Shown here piece after piece: positions 15,001 to 30,000 of a DNA stretch of 64,000 bases. Position numbers and translations under genes: made by a program. The stretch spans positions 5,706,501 through 5,770,500 of the forward strand of contig OY987226.1 of NCBI GenBank assembly GCA_963920705.1, given 5' to 3'. How positions within the stretch are numbered: the stretch's first letter is position 1; every line of letters starts with the position of its first letter. The notes below the pieces were generated by a model. It was not told where the DNA came from, ran no database searches, and saw only the letters and a program-made list of their open reading frames with translations. The DNA comes from Odiellus spinosus (Eukaryota > Arthropoda > Arachnida > Opiliones > Phalangiidae).

Positions 15001-18000
15001 TTTTTTTGGATTGCTTTTTCATTTCCCGCTGCTTGTTAGACATCGTAGCTATCCATTTCCCTTTTGAAATTAGGTTTTAATTGCCTTTAAGAGGCTTCTT
15101 AAAGGACACACGCTCTTTCTCCATCTCATTTGTTAAAGCTCGGATGAGTGCGTCTCTTATTCGGAGCAGACTGGCACGCTCCTCGTCGCTTCTATGAAAG
15201 AATACTAAGAGATATCTAAAGATGTTTCTTTTCAACCCTTTTCTTTTATATCTGGAACGACAGATTTTCGCTTCAGAGATATACCCAAGAAATCGGTTAC
15301 GATGCGGGCTTATGTTGACTATAACTTTGTCTGTCCGTTGAATTTCTAAGCAATTATAAATTGAAAACTCCAGAAAAGGCGGGGAAATTAGCAGTGTCCA
15401 TTTATTCGATCCCACGGACTAATTAAGGGATGGTTCGTGAACAACGACCCTAGCGGAATTTGTCTTCTCCACTGGAATAAAGATACAATTTTTGGTGAAG
15501 GGTGTTTCTAAAAGGCTTAGCTGTGATATTTCGTTCGGTTACATAAGAAACGTGGGACACTACGGTATTTAAACCCAGTAAAAAATCATGCTTGCACGAA
15601 GGAAGAATAAAAGCCACGAAAGCCTCGAAATTTATTGAATAATGTGTGATGTGTTGTTTGTCCCGCTAAGCCTAACTTAGCAGACGATTTTATTTAGCTA
15701 GTTCCTGACTCCACGTAATGAGAGCGAGTAAAACCAACGTCACGCGCGTATGTGAATTTTTTTTTAAATTTCTAAGGATTAAATTCGCGAGCTTTGGCTT
15801 GAAATCAATATATCTACTTTAATCGTACGCCCATAGCGCTTGTCCAATAAATACGCACTACGCGACTACTTGTCGTCGATTTCAAATATGGTATACGATA
15901 CTTGGCAATAAGACTTTGGGGATTCGGGGACGAGTATAGAGCGTTTCTCGGCGAACTCAGTGGGTTTCCCAAAATACACTTTTAAGGCTTGTTTCGTTAC
16001 GACCCCTAAGGCTTTACTTTGAGCACTATATAGCCGATATTATAACCTATACTTAGGTAATATAATATATATTTTCATCTCCACCCTCTTTTCCCACCTC
16101 CCCACACTTTATACGTTCATGGAAGGAAGCCAAATTGTATTTTTCAAGGGTTGCTTTTCATACCAGTATCCTCTTGCTGCCATTATTACGTTTCTCCGAT
16201 TATTTCTGTATTCGTTGTTTGTTATTGGATAGATCAAACACGACGTATCCAGGAAGAAAATCCGAATAGTTTGAAGGCGTTCCATATTACTTATTGACAG
16301 AAGCCGATGAACCCTCCTTTGAAGTCTATTACTCCCGGGTCTTGTCTACCCCTCTCTGTATGGGTTATTCTCAAAAGGCGCGATCCGTACGCCTCCTAAC
16401 GGTAGATGTTTTCGGAGCGGGAGTTCGTCGAGCGAATATCTCTAGCAGCCTCGGAGTTCGTCCAAAAACGTCGTCGTTTGTGGAGAGAGAGAATTTCCAA
16501 TTTTCCGTAGACAGGGGGGATGAAGTAGGACCCCTTCTAACTCGTAAAATTGGGAATTTTACCCATACAGAGAGGAGCGCTATATGGAACATTGGAGTAG
16601 TAGACTTCAAAGGAGGGTTTCATCGGCTTCTGTTATTGATAACGTTTTTGGTTTTTCGTATTTAAATTAATTTCTAAAATTTGGAAAGGTTTGAATTTCA
16701 GTGAGTTACAAAATCGGCCTCAACTTTTACCTGTTTGCAAATTACTTTGCTTTACTTCTATAGATTTGAGACGTGTTTCAAATCAAAGCTAAATTTTCAC
16801 GTATTTCTTCGAGTATTCATATCCAATGAATTTTCATCGATTTAATTAATCCCTATGAGGTTAAACATTGTGTATCATTTCGCTCAGCTTTGATAATTTT
16901 GAAAACTCCCTTTGAATCCAAGATTAGCTCTAGCTTTTTTATCAAAATATTTCGATAATTCATAGCCTATTTTCGTATTCAATGTTTCGTTACCAATACA
17001 AAAGCAGCTTTGTCTAGTTTGCAAAACTGATTCAAAGTACAGCTTTATATAATTTCTAAAAATTAAAAACTAGATCTTCATTCGCCATTCTTCCATGGAT
17101 GAAAAACGTACTGTCCTTTATAGGCAACCCCTATAATTCTTTTTTACTCCCGGCTCCTACACTATCTCATGTTCGATGGGGATAGGTTTTTATTTTCTTT
17201 TTCTATATATATATTATACTCTACAGCACATGGTACATTTTTTGATACTTTTAGAGAAGCTCTTCATAGTCGCTAGTACCGTCTAGTCGTCCCTTGAACT
17301 ATCTATATACGATATAACATAGCTGTTATTTCCGCCGTTCTCTTCCGCGCTTTCGCAGTCCTCCCAAAAGTTAGAACGGAGCGAAAGCGTTGCGGAGAAG
17401 AGTAAGTAGAGAGAGAGAGAGAGAGATAGGTTTTTATTGTGAAAAACGGAACCATACTGGACTCTTACTTTCGTAGCAATCATATAGAACATCGTTTTTC
17501 CTCCCTTTTTCACCCCTCGGCGATTCGACGACTGGCTGCCTCTTCCATCGCATTACTGAGCCGGCCACCGCATCTTTTGAAAGGGATTCACATCCTTTAG
17601 GAAGAAGATCGCGCCGGGACTGTAAACTAGAGCGCGAGAAAACCACGTTGTATGCCGCATTGCCGCTAGTGTAAAAGCTAAAGCGCGGGAAAATTTGTGT
17701 CAGCGCCTTTTTTTAGTTATATTTCCCGCGTTTTTTTTATTATTATTATTTTATTTTTTTGCGGGATTCCTGGAAACTTTATAAGAAGTATATTTATATG
17801 TATCGGTTGTGAAATAGTTCGGAGTCTTCCCAAATGAGTGAACCACAGAGTCCCGCAATACCGCCACCCCCCTCCGAGCCACAGAACGAAGATTATCAAG
17901 GTTCGCCACCGGCGAGTCCAGTTGGTATATTACCACCGTCGCCTTTATTATCGATGGAGAATCATAGGGTTCGTTCGTTCGTCCCTCGTTACGCTAATTT

Positions 18001-21000
18001 ACCGCCTTTGCGACTAACCACCACGGCGTGTCCGGCTAATATCATGTCCGAAGCCGGACCTTCCTCGTGCCAAATGCAAACCGTAGGTGTCGGACCCGCG
18101 CATGTTGGAGGTAGTAATATGTTACCTCATAGCTCGCGTTCCGGTTATTGCACACCGACGAACATGCATAATATATTTCATTATCAGTGTGACGGTAAGT
18201 TAATAGATTGTTGATATAGGTTTGATTGCGTACTAATGTTTCTTAATTTTTGGAGGAGCGGGTTTGATCTGGTTTGATTGTGGGTGTTAAGTCAGTAATG
18301 TTGTTACACAGTCCATATATATTCGCCAAGTAACTCGCGTTTTAAAAAGATTAAACGAGGATTAATTATATGAAAGTTCTAACGAAATTGGAAAAATATT
18401 TAAAATCTTATCTAGGACAATAACCTACAGTAGATATAGTATTTTAGGCGATTATCATCTGCTCGTTGTTTAATTTTCTTCCAACCGTTTTGCACCCCTG
18501 TATACCCTTGCCTGTACGTCTAGGTATTTTTATTCCTTTGGGAGTGAATTGCGATAGCATGGCTACGAAGGAAAGATATAAAATATATAATAAATAGGCT
18601 ACACATTGGTTGGAAAGGATGTGATTTTACATGTCTTGTAAGTCGTGAACATAAGTATACAATCAAGATACTAATTGCAGCCCATAAGAACCCTGAGATA
18701 TATATTTAGACTCTGCATCATCCTCGCCCACTTTATTGTAAAACGGCGTCTGCTTAAATCTTATCCCCAATCTAATCATGTCCAACTTATAGTGTTAAAA
18801 ATGCGCGCACGAATAAGCGAAAAATACGGTGAAGGCGGGGTTTAGCAAAACCCCGCCCATACCTCGCTTAAACTATACTCTACAACCCCAAATTTCGTTT
18901 TAATACAACTTATTTTAAGATAGAGCTTCAAATGTTTATCTTCGGATAAACCTAATCCATTTATTAATATATACAAATTGCATTTTTTTTGGATATTAAC
19001 AAATAATCCAAAAATTAAATACGAATTTAACAGATTAAGACGATTATCCAATTCCAAGCACTAAAGCTCCCTCATTCTTCTAATTTTTAATTGAAAACAC
19101 ATATGACACTAACTCATAATGTTTCATAATCATGTGTGCTTTTTTCAAGCTAAAAGTTTATTTTTTTCTGTTTTGGTTCGTTGACCGTTTGTGACCCTGA
19201 TTGACCCTCTCCTTTCCTCCGCCATTAAAGTTATAAATAAGGAAATTGTAGTATAGCGCAACGTGGTTGGTTTTTATTCGCGTGTTTCCTAATGTCTGCT
19301 AAAAATTGTGTCAGTTAGTTATCGCAAATCAATATTATAACTACCAGAAGCTTTTTAAGTTCCCTTTTCAAATATTTCTTTTTAATCTCCGCTTTTTAGA
19401 TCGTTACACTCAACTCCTTCACGCTAAAGCACGCGATTCTTTTGAGAAATGTCTTTTAAAGGAAAAAGGCGACTACGAAATATAGATCTGTTAACACGAT
19501 GTCAAAGCTAAGATCGGCTAAGCCCTCCTTTGGCGCAGCGATTAAATCTGGATCAGTTAGAACGATACGAACTCTCTAATCCAACGGTCCTCTCTCGTAG
19601 TCGTGGGTTCTGTTCCCTAACTGGTCGTTAAGTCACTGAGAAAGAAAATTGCGTCAAATGTTTAGCCTTTAGTCCCTAAAAACTGCCCAAAATTGGTCCC
19701 TCCTACGTAAGCTTCGTGGAAATAGATCTATATCAACTCAAATATGAGTTTTACCCTAAAGACCGGAAACTAATTTTAGTGTTTATTATTGCGGGAAAGA
19801 GCTGCAGTCCTCCAATTAGAAATAAAATCAATTTTTTTTTATAATTAAAATATTTTTAGTTGTCTTTTTCCTTTAATAAGCCATTAGGGATTTCTTCCTC
19901 TTTCTTTAAATTGAATACAACAACGCCTTCTCGGTTAATATACAATTTAACTCTCGCTCGCTTTATCCTTTTAATGAATTTTTTTTTTGTAAAATCACAC
20001 ACGATTTGAAAAGAGGTTATAAGTATGTTGTCGTAATAACAATAGGTTTAAACGTAATTAGTATCAGTTACTTAATCGAATTTAATCAGGGTATTCGATT
20101 GAATTTCATATAATTCAAGAAAAATGTAATTTACTGGGGAAAATATGTAATTATTTCAATCGTGATTTAATTGACAAAAGGGTACATTCAATCATTGGAA
20201 GGACCCTTCCCTTGTGCAAGAGATAACAGCATTATAAGTAATAATTAGCACAATTTTTCTAAGATTATAAATAAACAAAAGACGCGACTATAGTGATGAC
20301 GTATTATTGCGGGGAATTTTTATTTTAAAAATTTCGTAAATGGAGATTATAAAATATCTATTTTTAGTGACGTATAATATATATTTTGAATCCCTGAAAA
20401 TTCTACTCAGTTTCCATTGAGAGTTCATTAATTTTTAAAACTTAGGCTCCATTAGAATGGTGCTGGATTTTACTATTCTTATACTTAACCCTCCATCATA
20501 AATAAATTGCCCGCAACCTCCTCAGATTTGCGATTTTACCTAAGAATGTTTTACATTATGTAGACCCTAAGGAAATGCCGGAAATGAATAAAATATCTCG
20601 TAATAATCGATACGTCCTTTAAGGATATTTCGCTTCAAATTATGTTCGCCGGAACTACTTTTATACCTTATGAGATTCATCGTTATGTAATAATCCGCTT
20701 GTACTTCCTCTAGTCCAGCTATTTTCTTTAAAGGGACAGTATCGCGACTGTTAAATTTTTAAATGAAAACAATTACAGCGAATTCCACCAGCGAAATGCG
20801 CTCTAAATCTCGCGGATGACGTAATAAATATTATTAAAAAAATAAATGCGGCTCCAGCTAATTTCCACTATAGCGCTCGCAATTTAGCTTTTTGCCATTT
20901 TACGTCCTTGCAGTTAAATATAGGTGTCGCTATGTAGTTTAACCAGTCGACGTTAAAATCAGTTCTCGTCGGATAGAGCTTAATGAAAACAATCTTATTT

Positions 21001-24000
21001 TTAATTATTGTACTTATGGTTTTAGTCATCAGCGAGTAGACTTAATTAAAAAACAACAAGAACGTCCCAGAACTTTTGACTTTTGTCACGTGTCAATTCT
21101 ATGACGTCATCAAGTGTGTAAAATTTTAAAATTAGATTCTTGAAAACTTTGTGGAAAACCTCGATGAGTTCCCTGAATTTAAGTTCTCCAAATCTAATGG
21201 ACTATCCCTTTAAGTCAAAATCATGTTACAATATCAGTTTATGCCAAGGTATAGGATACCTCCTTATCTTTCTTTTGGCTAGAAAGTGATAAGAGGGAGT
21301 CTAGCGTTGTACGTTCTGAAATTTCAACCTGATTTGTAATGAAATTCTTAAACATGCACGTAATGGTTGATCCATTGACTTTGAGGCCATAGAAGGAAAG
21401 TCGCCGTAGTAGAGAAATAGGAGTATTGACCATCGTTCAAAGCGTGTATCTTTTTCTCCAGGCCTTTCGTTCTATTAGCTCTAAGCTAATGGATGGAACT
21501 ATATAATAACATGACGCCGAAGAAAATATGACTCTTTTCAACTTTTCCACTCACTTGAACACTCAAGCTTGATTGTTGAACTTTTGACCTGCTTTTGCGT
21601 GTAATTCGATTTATATGGTAATTGCAAGTTTTTGGGCTTTTGATCGAATTTTGTTTAGGGTTACTCGTGGAATTAACTTTATAATCTGTAGAGAGTATGT
21701 ACGAAATTAATAGCTTGGAACGAACTTCAATTATTTTCATATATAAAAATTGGGGTTTTTATAGAAAAATTGTGGGTTTTTTTATAGAAAAATTGTGGGT
21801 TTTTTTTTAGAAAAATTCAGTGTTTCAATAAAAAAAATTGTTTTTTTTTATAGAAAAATTGTTTTATGAAAAAAAACGGATTTTTTTAATAGAAAAATTG
21901 GTTTTTTATTCTAGAAAAATTAGGGGTTTTTTGTAGAAAAATTGGGATTTTTTTATAGAAAAATTGGGATTTTTTTATAGAAAAATTGGGATTTTTTTTT
22001 ATAGAAAAATTGGGATTTTTTTATAGAAAAATTGGGATTTTTTTATAGAAAAATTGGGATTTTTTATAGAAAAATTGATTTTTTTTTATAGAAAAATTGA
22101 TTTTTTTTTTATAGAAAAATTGGGATTTTTTATAGAAAAATTTAATTTTTTTTCTCGAAAAACTGTGATTTTTCATAGATTTTTTTTTTTTTTGTAAACT
22201 CAATTTCCATTTAGAGTTTATTAAACATCCATTACAGCCTCACATTAAGTTATCCCATATTCAATCGTTTCCGTCCAATTAAAATTTGACAAAGTCATGC
22301 TACTATTCCTTTACTATGTTTATATTATAATTATTAAAATTTCACATAACGCCTGTAAAAGTGTTCTAGTATCGATGCATCGGTGTCCGCAGAGAAGCTA
22401 ATATTATATGCAGGAGCATTTTATCAATGTATTTTTACATAGCCCCTGTAGAAGTGTCCTAACCTTAGTGCAACAATATTCGGTGATAAGCTAATATTAG
22501 AAGTTTACACAAAGATATTACATCACCTAGCGCAAACGAATTTAACATTAACGCAAACTTAATTTATTGCGACAAGGCCATAAAAATCTCGAGGGAAAAA
22601 ATCATAATCAAGTAACATGAATAGTTGAATTAGTTTGTGTAATTTATATCATATCGGGTAAATCTAGAATCAAGATAATGTATTTTAATGAACTTTAATA
22701 ATGCATTTAAATTCTTCAACCCTGGGGTGTAAAATTTTGAATATATGTTTTAAATAGTATGAAAAAACAAATCCTTAAACCTTCTTAAAATTGCTCATAG
22801 CATCATTTTAAAGGGATAATGTAACCTAACAAGTGATTTTTTATCTATTTCTAATTGTTTAAATAGGCCTAATCAACTAGATATTAAAACTTACCATCAA
22901 AATAGGCTTAGCTGGATTCATGGAGATATAAGTTCAACTCTCCGAATAAGTAATGACATTGATCATGGAGTTCCTGCATTCCCCGTATAAGGAGCCACCG
23001 ATCAATGTCATTGGTCGCTAGTCCTTATATATGGGGAGTTCAGGTGATTTCCATGAATCCAGATAAGCCTATTTTTTCGGGCAAGTTTTAAATTTATTTC
23101 TAGTTTAGTATTTGTTTTTAAATTTTTTTATTGACGGATTAGGCCTATTTTAACGATAAGGAATCGATAAAAACACTTGTTTTTAGATTGCATTATCCCT
23201 TTAAAATAAAAACCCTAAACAATAGCAACTATTTAATCCCTGCCTAAATGTAGGAACTCATTCCAAAATATCTCGATTTTTTTTTTTTATTCCGTTTCCT
23301 ATTGTAGTTGTTACATTTTGGCGCCATATCAAGATTGATATATTAATGTTCAAGGACAGTTGTCCATACTACTTTTTCCCTTACTTAATATAGCATTTTG
23401 TATCTATTCGCCTCAGCTTTGTTCATTACGCCAACTTCCCTTGAACTGAAGCGTAATAAACTACGTTGCCCCTAAAGTTCTGGACAATATGATAAGAAAA
23501 AAGAAAATATTAAGTGACGTCATTTTGGATTACCTCCAAAAGTCGCCGCCTGCTATTGGCGCGAAATGCAACTTTTCTCTTATCGTGTGTGGTATGCGTT
23601 TTAAGCTCTCCTTCAATTCCACACACGCACACTAGAATATATTTTTTCCCGCGCTTTGAGGCATTAAGTATTAACTTATTACAACGTACGGTTGTGTGCT
23701 TTGTTTTAGGAATATTTTTTTCTTAATAACGTGTTTACCCCGAATGACTAAGTTTTTATCTATCGATATACATATATTATATAACCATTTAACGCTATTT
23801 AATTTCAAATTATCGCCGTGATAATAAAGTTATCACTTAACTCTCTAAAAATATTTTTTTTTATACGAGGCTCCGAGTAGATTTTAGTGTTTGTGTTTTT
23901 TCTCCATGTTGTTGAACCTCTTCGGAGTTGACGGTGAAGTAAAGAATGTCGTACAACAATCACGAACAAATGGCGGAAGCTAGTTTTTCCGGAAATGGGC

Positions 24001-27000
24001 GAAAGGATAGGACTGGTTATATACTGGACAGTAAGATAACTTTCTAGTTTTTCTTAACATTGTATCGGGAATGTTTAGAATATAAAGTTATGATTTTGCT
24101 ACTTATTGCGTTAATAATATTATTTTTTGGTAGTTTAAATGGTTACGAATGATTTGTTTGTAGTGAATTAGTACATACTAACTCTTAGAACATATATTTA
24201 AATATTTTATGAAGTATTTTAAATAAATTTTAATCAGAACTTAATTTAATTGCATAATTGAAGTTTTGAACACAATTTACGAATTTTTCAAACCACGTCA
24301 AATGTTGTTGACTTCTAACTAAAATAACAAAGTCTAGGACATGCCCCTACCCGTAGAAAACATTTTCTTAAAGACACGTGATATAGCCAACCAATAAAAA
24401 TCCATTTCTATGAGGTAATCATTCAAAGGGAATATCTCAAGGAGTATACTCGGAATCGGATGAATTTTTTTTTTTTTTTAAGATATTTTATTTTCGGATT
24501 GATTATTTGTGACTAAAAAATGCAATTTGTAACTTCAGATAACAGTTAATTGAATAGGATTTATCCGAAGATTAACGTTTCAAGTTTTATCTAATAACAA
24601 GTTACTCGAATTAAAACGAATAACATTAGATCAGAAAATTCGCATTCTCAGAATTCGCCTAAAATAAAAGAAATATATTTTAAATTTACTCGCAATCCTA
24701 AGAAAATAAATAAAGCCATAAAAGCTTTTAGAGTTATATTTTATTTATTATTTTTGAAGAAAAATCTTTGGATAAGTTAAATGGATTGTTAAATAGTATA
24801 TATTTAACGGAAAATATCTGAATTTAATTCAGAAGATCTATCCAATTAAATAAAACAAATTCCGGGCACTAATCTCGAGACTAAATGCTCGTGGTCTAGC
24901 ATAGGCGTAGCGAGGAAAACAGGGGCGTCGGAAGCGGGGGGGCAGGGTGGGCTCAAGCCCCCTCGACCGTCGGATCTGGGGTAACTGAGCCCCATATAAT
25001 TTGACCTTAGCCAACTTGTTCAGCCCACCCACTTAGTAATAACTTCCGACGCCCCTCGAGGAAAACTATCTCTCTTCTCTCCCCCCTCACAGAGTCAGTT
25101 CTTCTCGGTGGCCCTGTTGAATATACTTTCTATTTTATCTATTTTTGTTTCTAAGCTACACAAAGTAAACATTTTAGTTTTATAAGAACATCAGAGATCT
25201 CGCCTTCATTTTAAAGAGGTGATGAAGACGAATCACTTGTTATTTTGAAATTAGGCTTAAAATCAATAAACATTTATTAATTGTTAATTTGAAGTTATTT
25301 TCAAAGCTGCAATTTGATCCAGCTAAGTCTAATTCCGGTTTAATTAACACTACAAAAAAGTCGTAAAATCTACAACTAATCGAACAACATTTAAATTTTA
25401 GCGCCTGTTTTTGCGTTTATTGTCTCGTGAAAGTTTTAAATACTTTGTCTTTAATTAGCGGTAGATTTTTCTATCATTTTTATCTATGTTAATATTCTTA
25501 TTGAAATGTATTTAGGCTTAGCATTCTCAACTTTGTTAATTAACGAAAAACGGTTTGGTGAATTTTAAGCTCGTCTTTTTCGAGTTAAAGGGATTCTATA
25601 GACTCTGTAAACAAGTTATATAAATTTGTGGAAACGCCATAGAATATATTGCTTGTCAAAATGTGAGTTTTAACCAAATCTGACCTTGACGTACGCTATC
25701 AAATTGCAAGCTGTTATGTAGAGGCGATGTGTTATTGGTTTGAAACCTCCCCTTTTACAAAATCTAAAATCGTGTGTCTCGTACATCTGTAGAGCTATTC
25801 ATCCCCACGTTGTAATATTGCCGTATATACATAAATTAATTTAAAAAATAAATTCTCTACATTTTTTATATTTATCGAGGAATACTCCAATTTGACTTTG
25901 AAAATACACGTAAAAATACCATTTTTTTTTCCCAACGTCTATGGATTACATTCTTAGTTTTATTATCATACTATTTACCTCTGGGTTGACATTTTCTTCA
26001 AAGAAATTTCAAAAATTAAAATGTCAAAAATATATAGGTAATTTATAATATTATAAGCTTATATTAGAACATTACAAGCGCTTTTGAAGTCTGAAGTAAT
26101 ATGATTGGCGCGAATTTATATTCACTTTAATTCAAACTTTATTTTAAACACCAAAAACGTGTCTAAAAATGCGTTTAATAATTTAAAAGCTGTTCCATTT
26201 TTAGCTCTCAAGTTTCTCTTTAAAAAAATTGCTCATACCAAGAAGGATCAGACAAGGAGAGGAAAAGTGGGGCTGCGTTGAGTTAGAGAGAGAAGAGCCA
26301 ACCTCCCACTCGGGTGGAAAGGGGGATAGGAAATTCTCGAGGTAAACTGTTGTCACGTGGTCACTAGCGTCGTCGACTACTACGAAGCTGATAAAGAATC
26401 CGTTTTACCCACGTGACAACAATTTACCACGAAACGTCTCTACCCCCGTTCTCCCAGAGTGGGAGTTTAGGCCGACGCAGTAGGAACCGCGCCGTCCCCA
26501 CTTTTCCTCTCCTTGTCTGATCCTTCTTGCTCATACTAACTCGAAAAATTGATTTTTATGAATCATTTTTTCGCCCAAAACTGTTGTTTTATTTAATACC
26601 GTGAATACGTGATTACATTAAGGTCTCTGTATAATATTTTCGTTAGTGAGCAATCAAATATGGCGAGAGAAAAACTATGGATTTTTATGGCAGCCGGTCG
26701 TGGGACTGGAACGTTTATTGCCACTCACGGTCGTTTCCATATAATTTAAATCAGTTTGCGCAAAAGTCTATCACTTTATTGACCCATAAAAGTAAACAAC
26801 ATCTCGTAGCATATAATACTATCAGCAGAAGCCGATGAAACCCTCCTTTGAAGTCTACTACTCTAATGTTCCATATAGCGCTCCTCTCTGTATGGGTAAA
26901 ATTCCCAATTTTACGAGATCGGTGGGGTCCTACTTCATACCCCCTGTCTACGGAAAATTGGAAACTCTCTCTCTCCACATACGACGACGTTTGGTTGACG

Positions 27001-30000
27001 AACTCCGAGGCTGCTAGAGATATTCGCTCGACGAACTCCCGCTCCGAAAATATCTACCGTTAGGAGGCGTACGACTCGCGCTTTTTGAAACTAACCCATA
27101 CAGAGAGGGGTAAACAAGACCAGGGAGTAATAGACTTGTAAGGAGGGTTTCATCGGCTTCTGCTATCAGCAAAGGTCCAGTTTTAAGTCACTTAAAAACA
27201 GCCAAAAAGGTCATCACCCCTGTCTGGCTCGAGTGATTTGGACTCTTCCTCGATATTTTGAGTCAGGTAAAGAGGGATGGAATTTAGGCTGGCGCTGTGT
27301 GTAGCCATTTGCTTAACTTTGCTCTGAAACTTTGTTATTGTAACTTTAATAATATTTGTTTGACTACATTTCCAACGGTCAACCAATTTTGATATAAATT
27401 AGGAATGTATCAACATTTTTCGTTGTCCCCTTCCTTTGAAAAGACCCGAGATTGATTTAATTTAATTCCTTTTGGGAGTGGTTATTGATTCCAAAGGTAA
27501 ACCCTTTTCTGATTCCAAATAATAAGTGTACATAACAACAACAAAAACCTAGTGTTTTTGGTCCTTGTGGTACCGCATATACGATTTTTATAAGAAAAAT
27601 ATTATAAACCCGAGTACGTGCATTAGAACGGATATGGGAGGAATTATTTCTTGTAAGAAAAAAGGAAAAAACAAACGATTAGGGGTTCAAGGGAAAATAT
27701 CAACTAGAAATTAAACATAATTATTTTTTTTCAATCTGCACTAACTTTTACCGCTTTCAAGGGAAAACGCAACCCTTAATTAGAAGTAATAGCTCTAGTA
27801 TACCCGTCAAAAATGACGGACTTTAAAAAAATTATAAAAATTATAACAATTAGTTATTTGGTGTATACGTAAGAGAAATTTCAGTAATTTTAATATATTA
27901 TTTTTTCCAGTTCTTTTACTAAACATAGCTACAATCATAATCTCCAAACCTCTAATCACTAGTAAAATAATTAAATTAGGCTTTGTGTTAGGCTTAAGCG
28001 ACGGTTGAAATAAAACGCGTGACTTAAGTGTCAAACTAACCGCGTCTTTTTGAGAAAACAATTAATTCAAGCTGAGTTTGCATATAGGGAGTATATCCAA
28101 CGTTTCGTGTAATTAAAATGCTCATCTTAAATTTATTATTAAACTGTCAAATTGAACCAGAAAAAATATTTGGAGATGGTTAGAACAATTGGTTTGATTA
28201 GGTTGAGGATGAAATAATTCAAATATAATTTGAATGGGATTCTTTTGACCAATCAGAAGAACTCGGTCAATCGAGTTACTCAAATCGTCACCAGGTATGC
28301 ATTAGTGGCTAAACCAGTGAAAGTCGCGATTAATCTTTGGGATAATCTGATTGGTTGAATTTGTTTTTTTTTTTACAAATTAAAGAAAAAAAAAAAAAAA
28401 TTGACTTTGCTATCTAGTTGTAGAAGTAATCCAAAATGTAGAGATTGGAGTTTATTCAATCTGGTTGGTTTGAAGTAATTCAAATATAATTTGAATGGGA
28501 TTCTTTTGACCAATCAGAAGAACTCAGTCAATCGAGTTCCTCAAATCGTCACCAGGCATGCATTAGTGGCTAAACCAGTGAAAGTCGCGATTAATCTTTG
28601 GGATAATCTGATTGGTTGGATTTGTTTTTTTTACAAATTAAAGAAAAAAAAAAAGTTGACTTTGCTATCTAGTTGTAGAAGTAATCCAAAATGTAGAGAT
28701 TGGAGTTTATTCAATCTGGTTGGTTTGATTTCCCTTTTCGTCGATTTATAAGCCAAACTTAATTAATTTAAATACTAATTAAGTTCGAAATAAAGTTTAT
28801 CTTCAGATCATATTTTCCCTTTAATATTTAACTACCGGATATTGCACGCGGGAAATAATATACAGAGGCATTAGGATATTAATAGTTTTTTCTCATAAGA
28901 AATATGACAACCTTAATAAATAACGGCTAGTTTTCTAAAGCGATAAAGACCTTGGTAAATATCCATAGGTCAATGTTTTCATTGATTTTGGTCGTTATAT
29001 TAAATCTCAGTTGGTGTAATCATTGGCCAATAAATATATTCTTGTATTATCAAAAGATATCAGCGCCTAAAAATCAATTTAGATTTATAAAAAATGATTG
29101 CGAATCGAAGGCTCTGTGAATTTCTGTTGGAATCTGTTTAAAATAGACCCCCACAAGTGGCGCCGCCGCACGTAAAAAAACTTTATCGTGAATGGTCGAT
29201 TTGGAAAACTGATTCGAAGTGTCAAGTGTGAACGTAACTAAAGAAACATACCTTGACTAATAAATTTTCATTGAAACAATGAAAGTATCATACTTATCTC
29301 CATTATATTACTTATGCTTATTGAATAAACCAAACAAAAAACATGAGCGTAATGACGTCATTACTCATACCTCTACCATACAGTAACTATAGTCTATCGA
29401 TTATCGCGAAACATGGTCCATAAATAAATTAGAATATTATTAAAATATGTATTAACGAGACTTCTACTGAATGGTTGTAAAAACTGTGTTTCTCCCAATT
29501 TTTATCAGTTCTCCCAAAAAACTCAATCCGTAGGTTTCGTTGATTTAGATTAAGATAAATGGGATTGGAAGAGATGGAAATTGGGAGAACCTTTGGGCGA
29601 AATAGAGGCTCCGAAAATATCTACCGTTAGGAGGCGTACGAATCGCGCTTTTTGAAACTAACCCATACAGACAGGGGTAAACAAGACCCGCGAGTAATAG
29701 ACTTCAAAGGAGCGTTTCATCCGCTTCTGTTTATTCTTATATAAATGCTTTAATTTCTCCAGAATGGTAGTTTTATTTGTGATTTTTTTCACCATCTTAA
29801 AATAATTAAAGTCCTACAAAACCAATAATTCCGTCCGTACCAGGCTTTGGAACGGAAAAACCTTATGTCTTCCGGAATGGAGAGCTATTTTTACGCGTAC
29901 CTTTGTTTATGATATCTGAATATGTCGTAATTTATAATAAAAGAGGTCATATATCGGTCAGTCTAGCCTAATCGATTCTGCGCGTGTTAGTGTAGCTTTT

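Noticed and set aside
15077..15415. 112-codon minus-strand frame
   Set aside because: No recognisable protein, composition like the background, and flanked by poly-T and repeats.
22021..22203. Lys/Phe-rich minus-strand frame
   Set aside because: Artefact of the T-rich tandem array.
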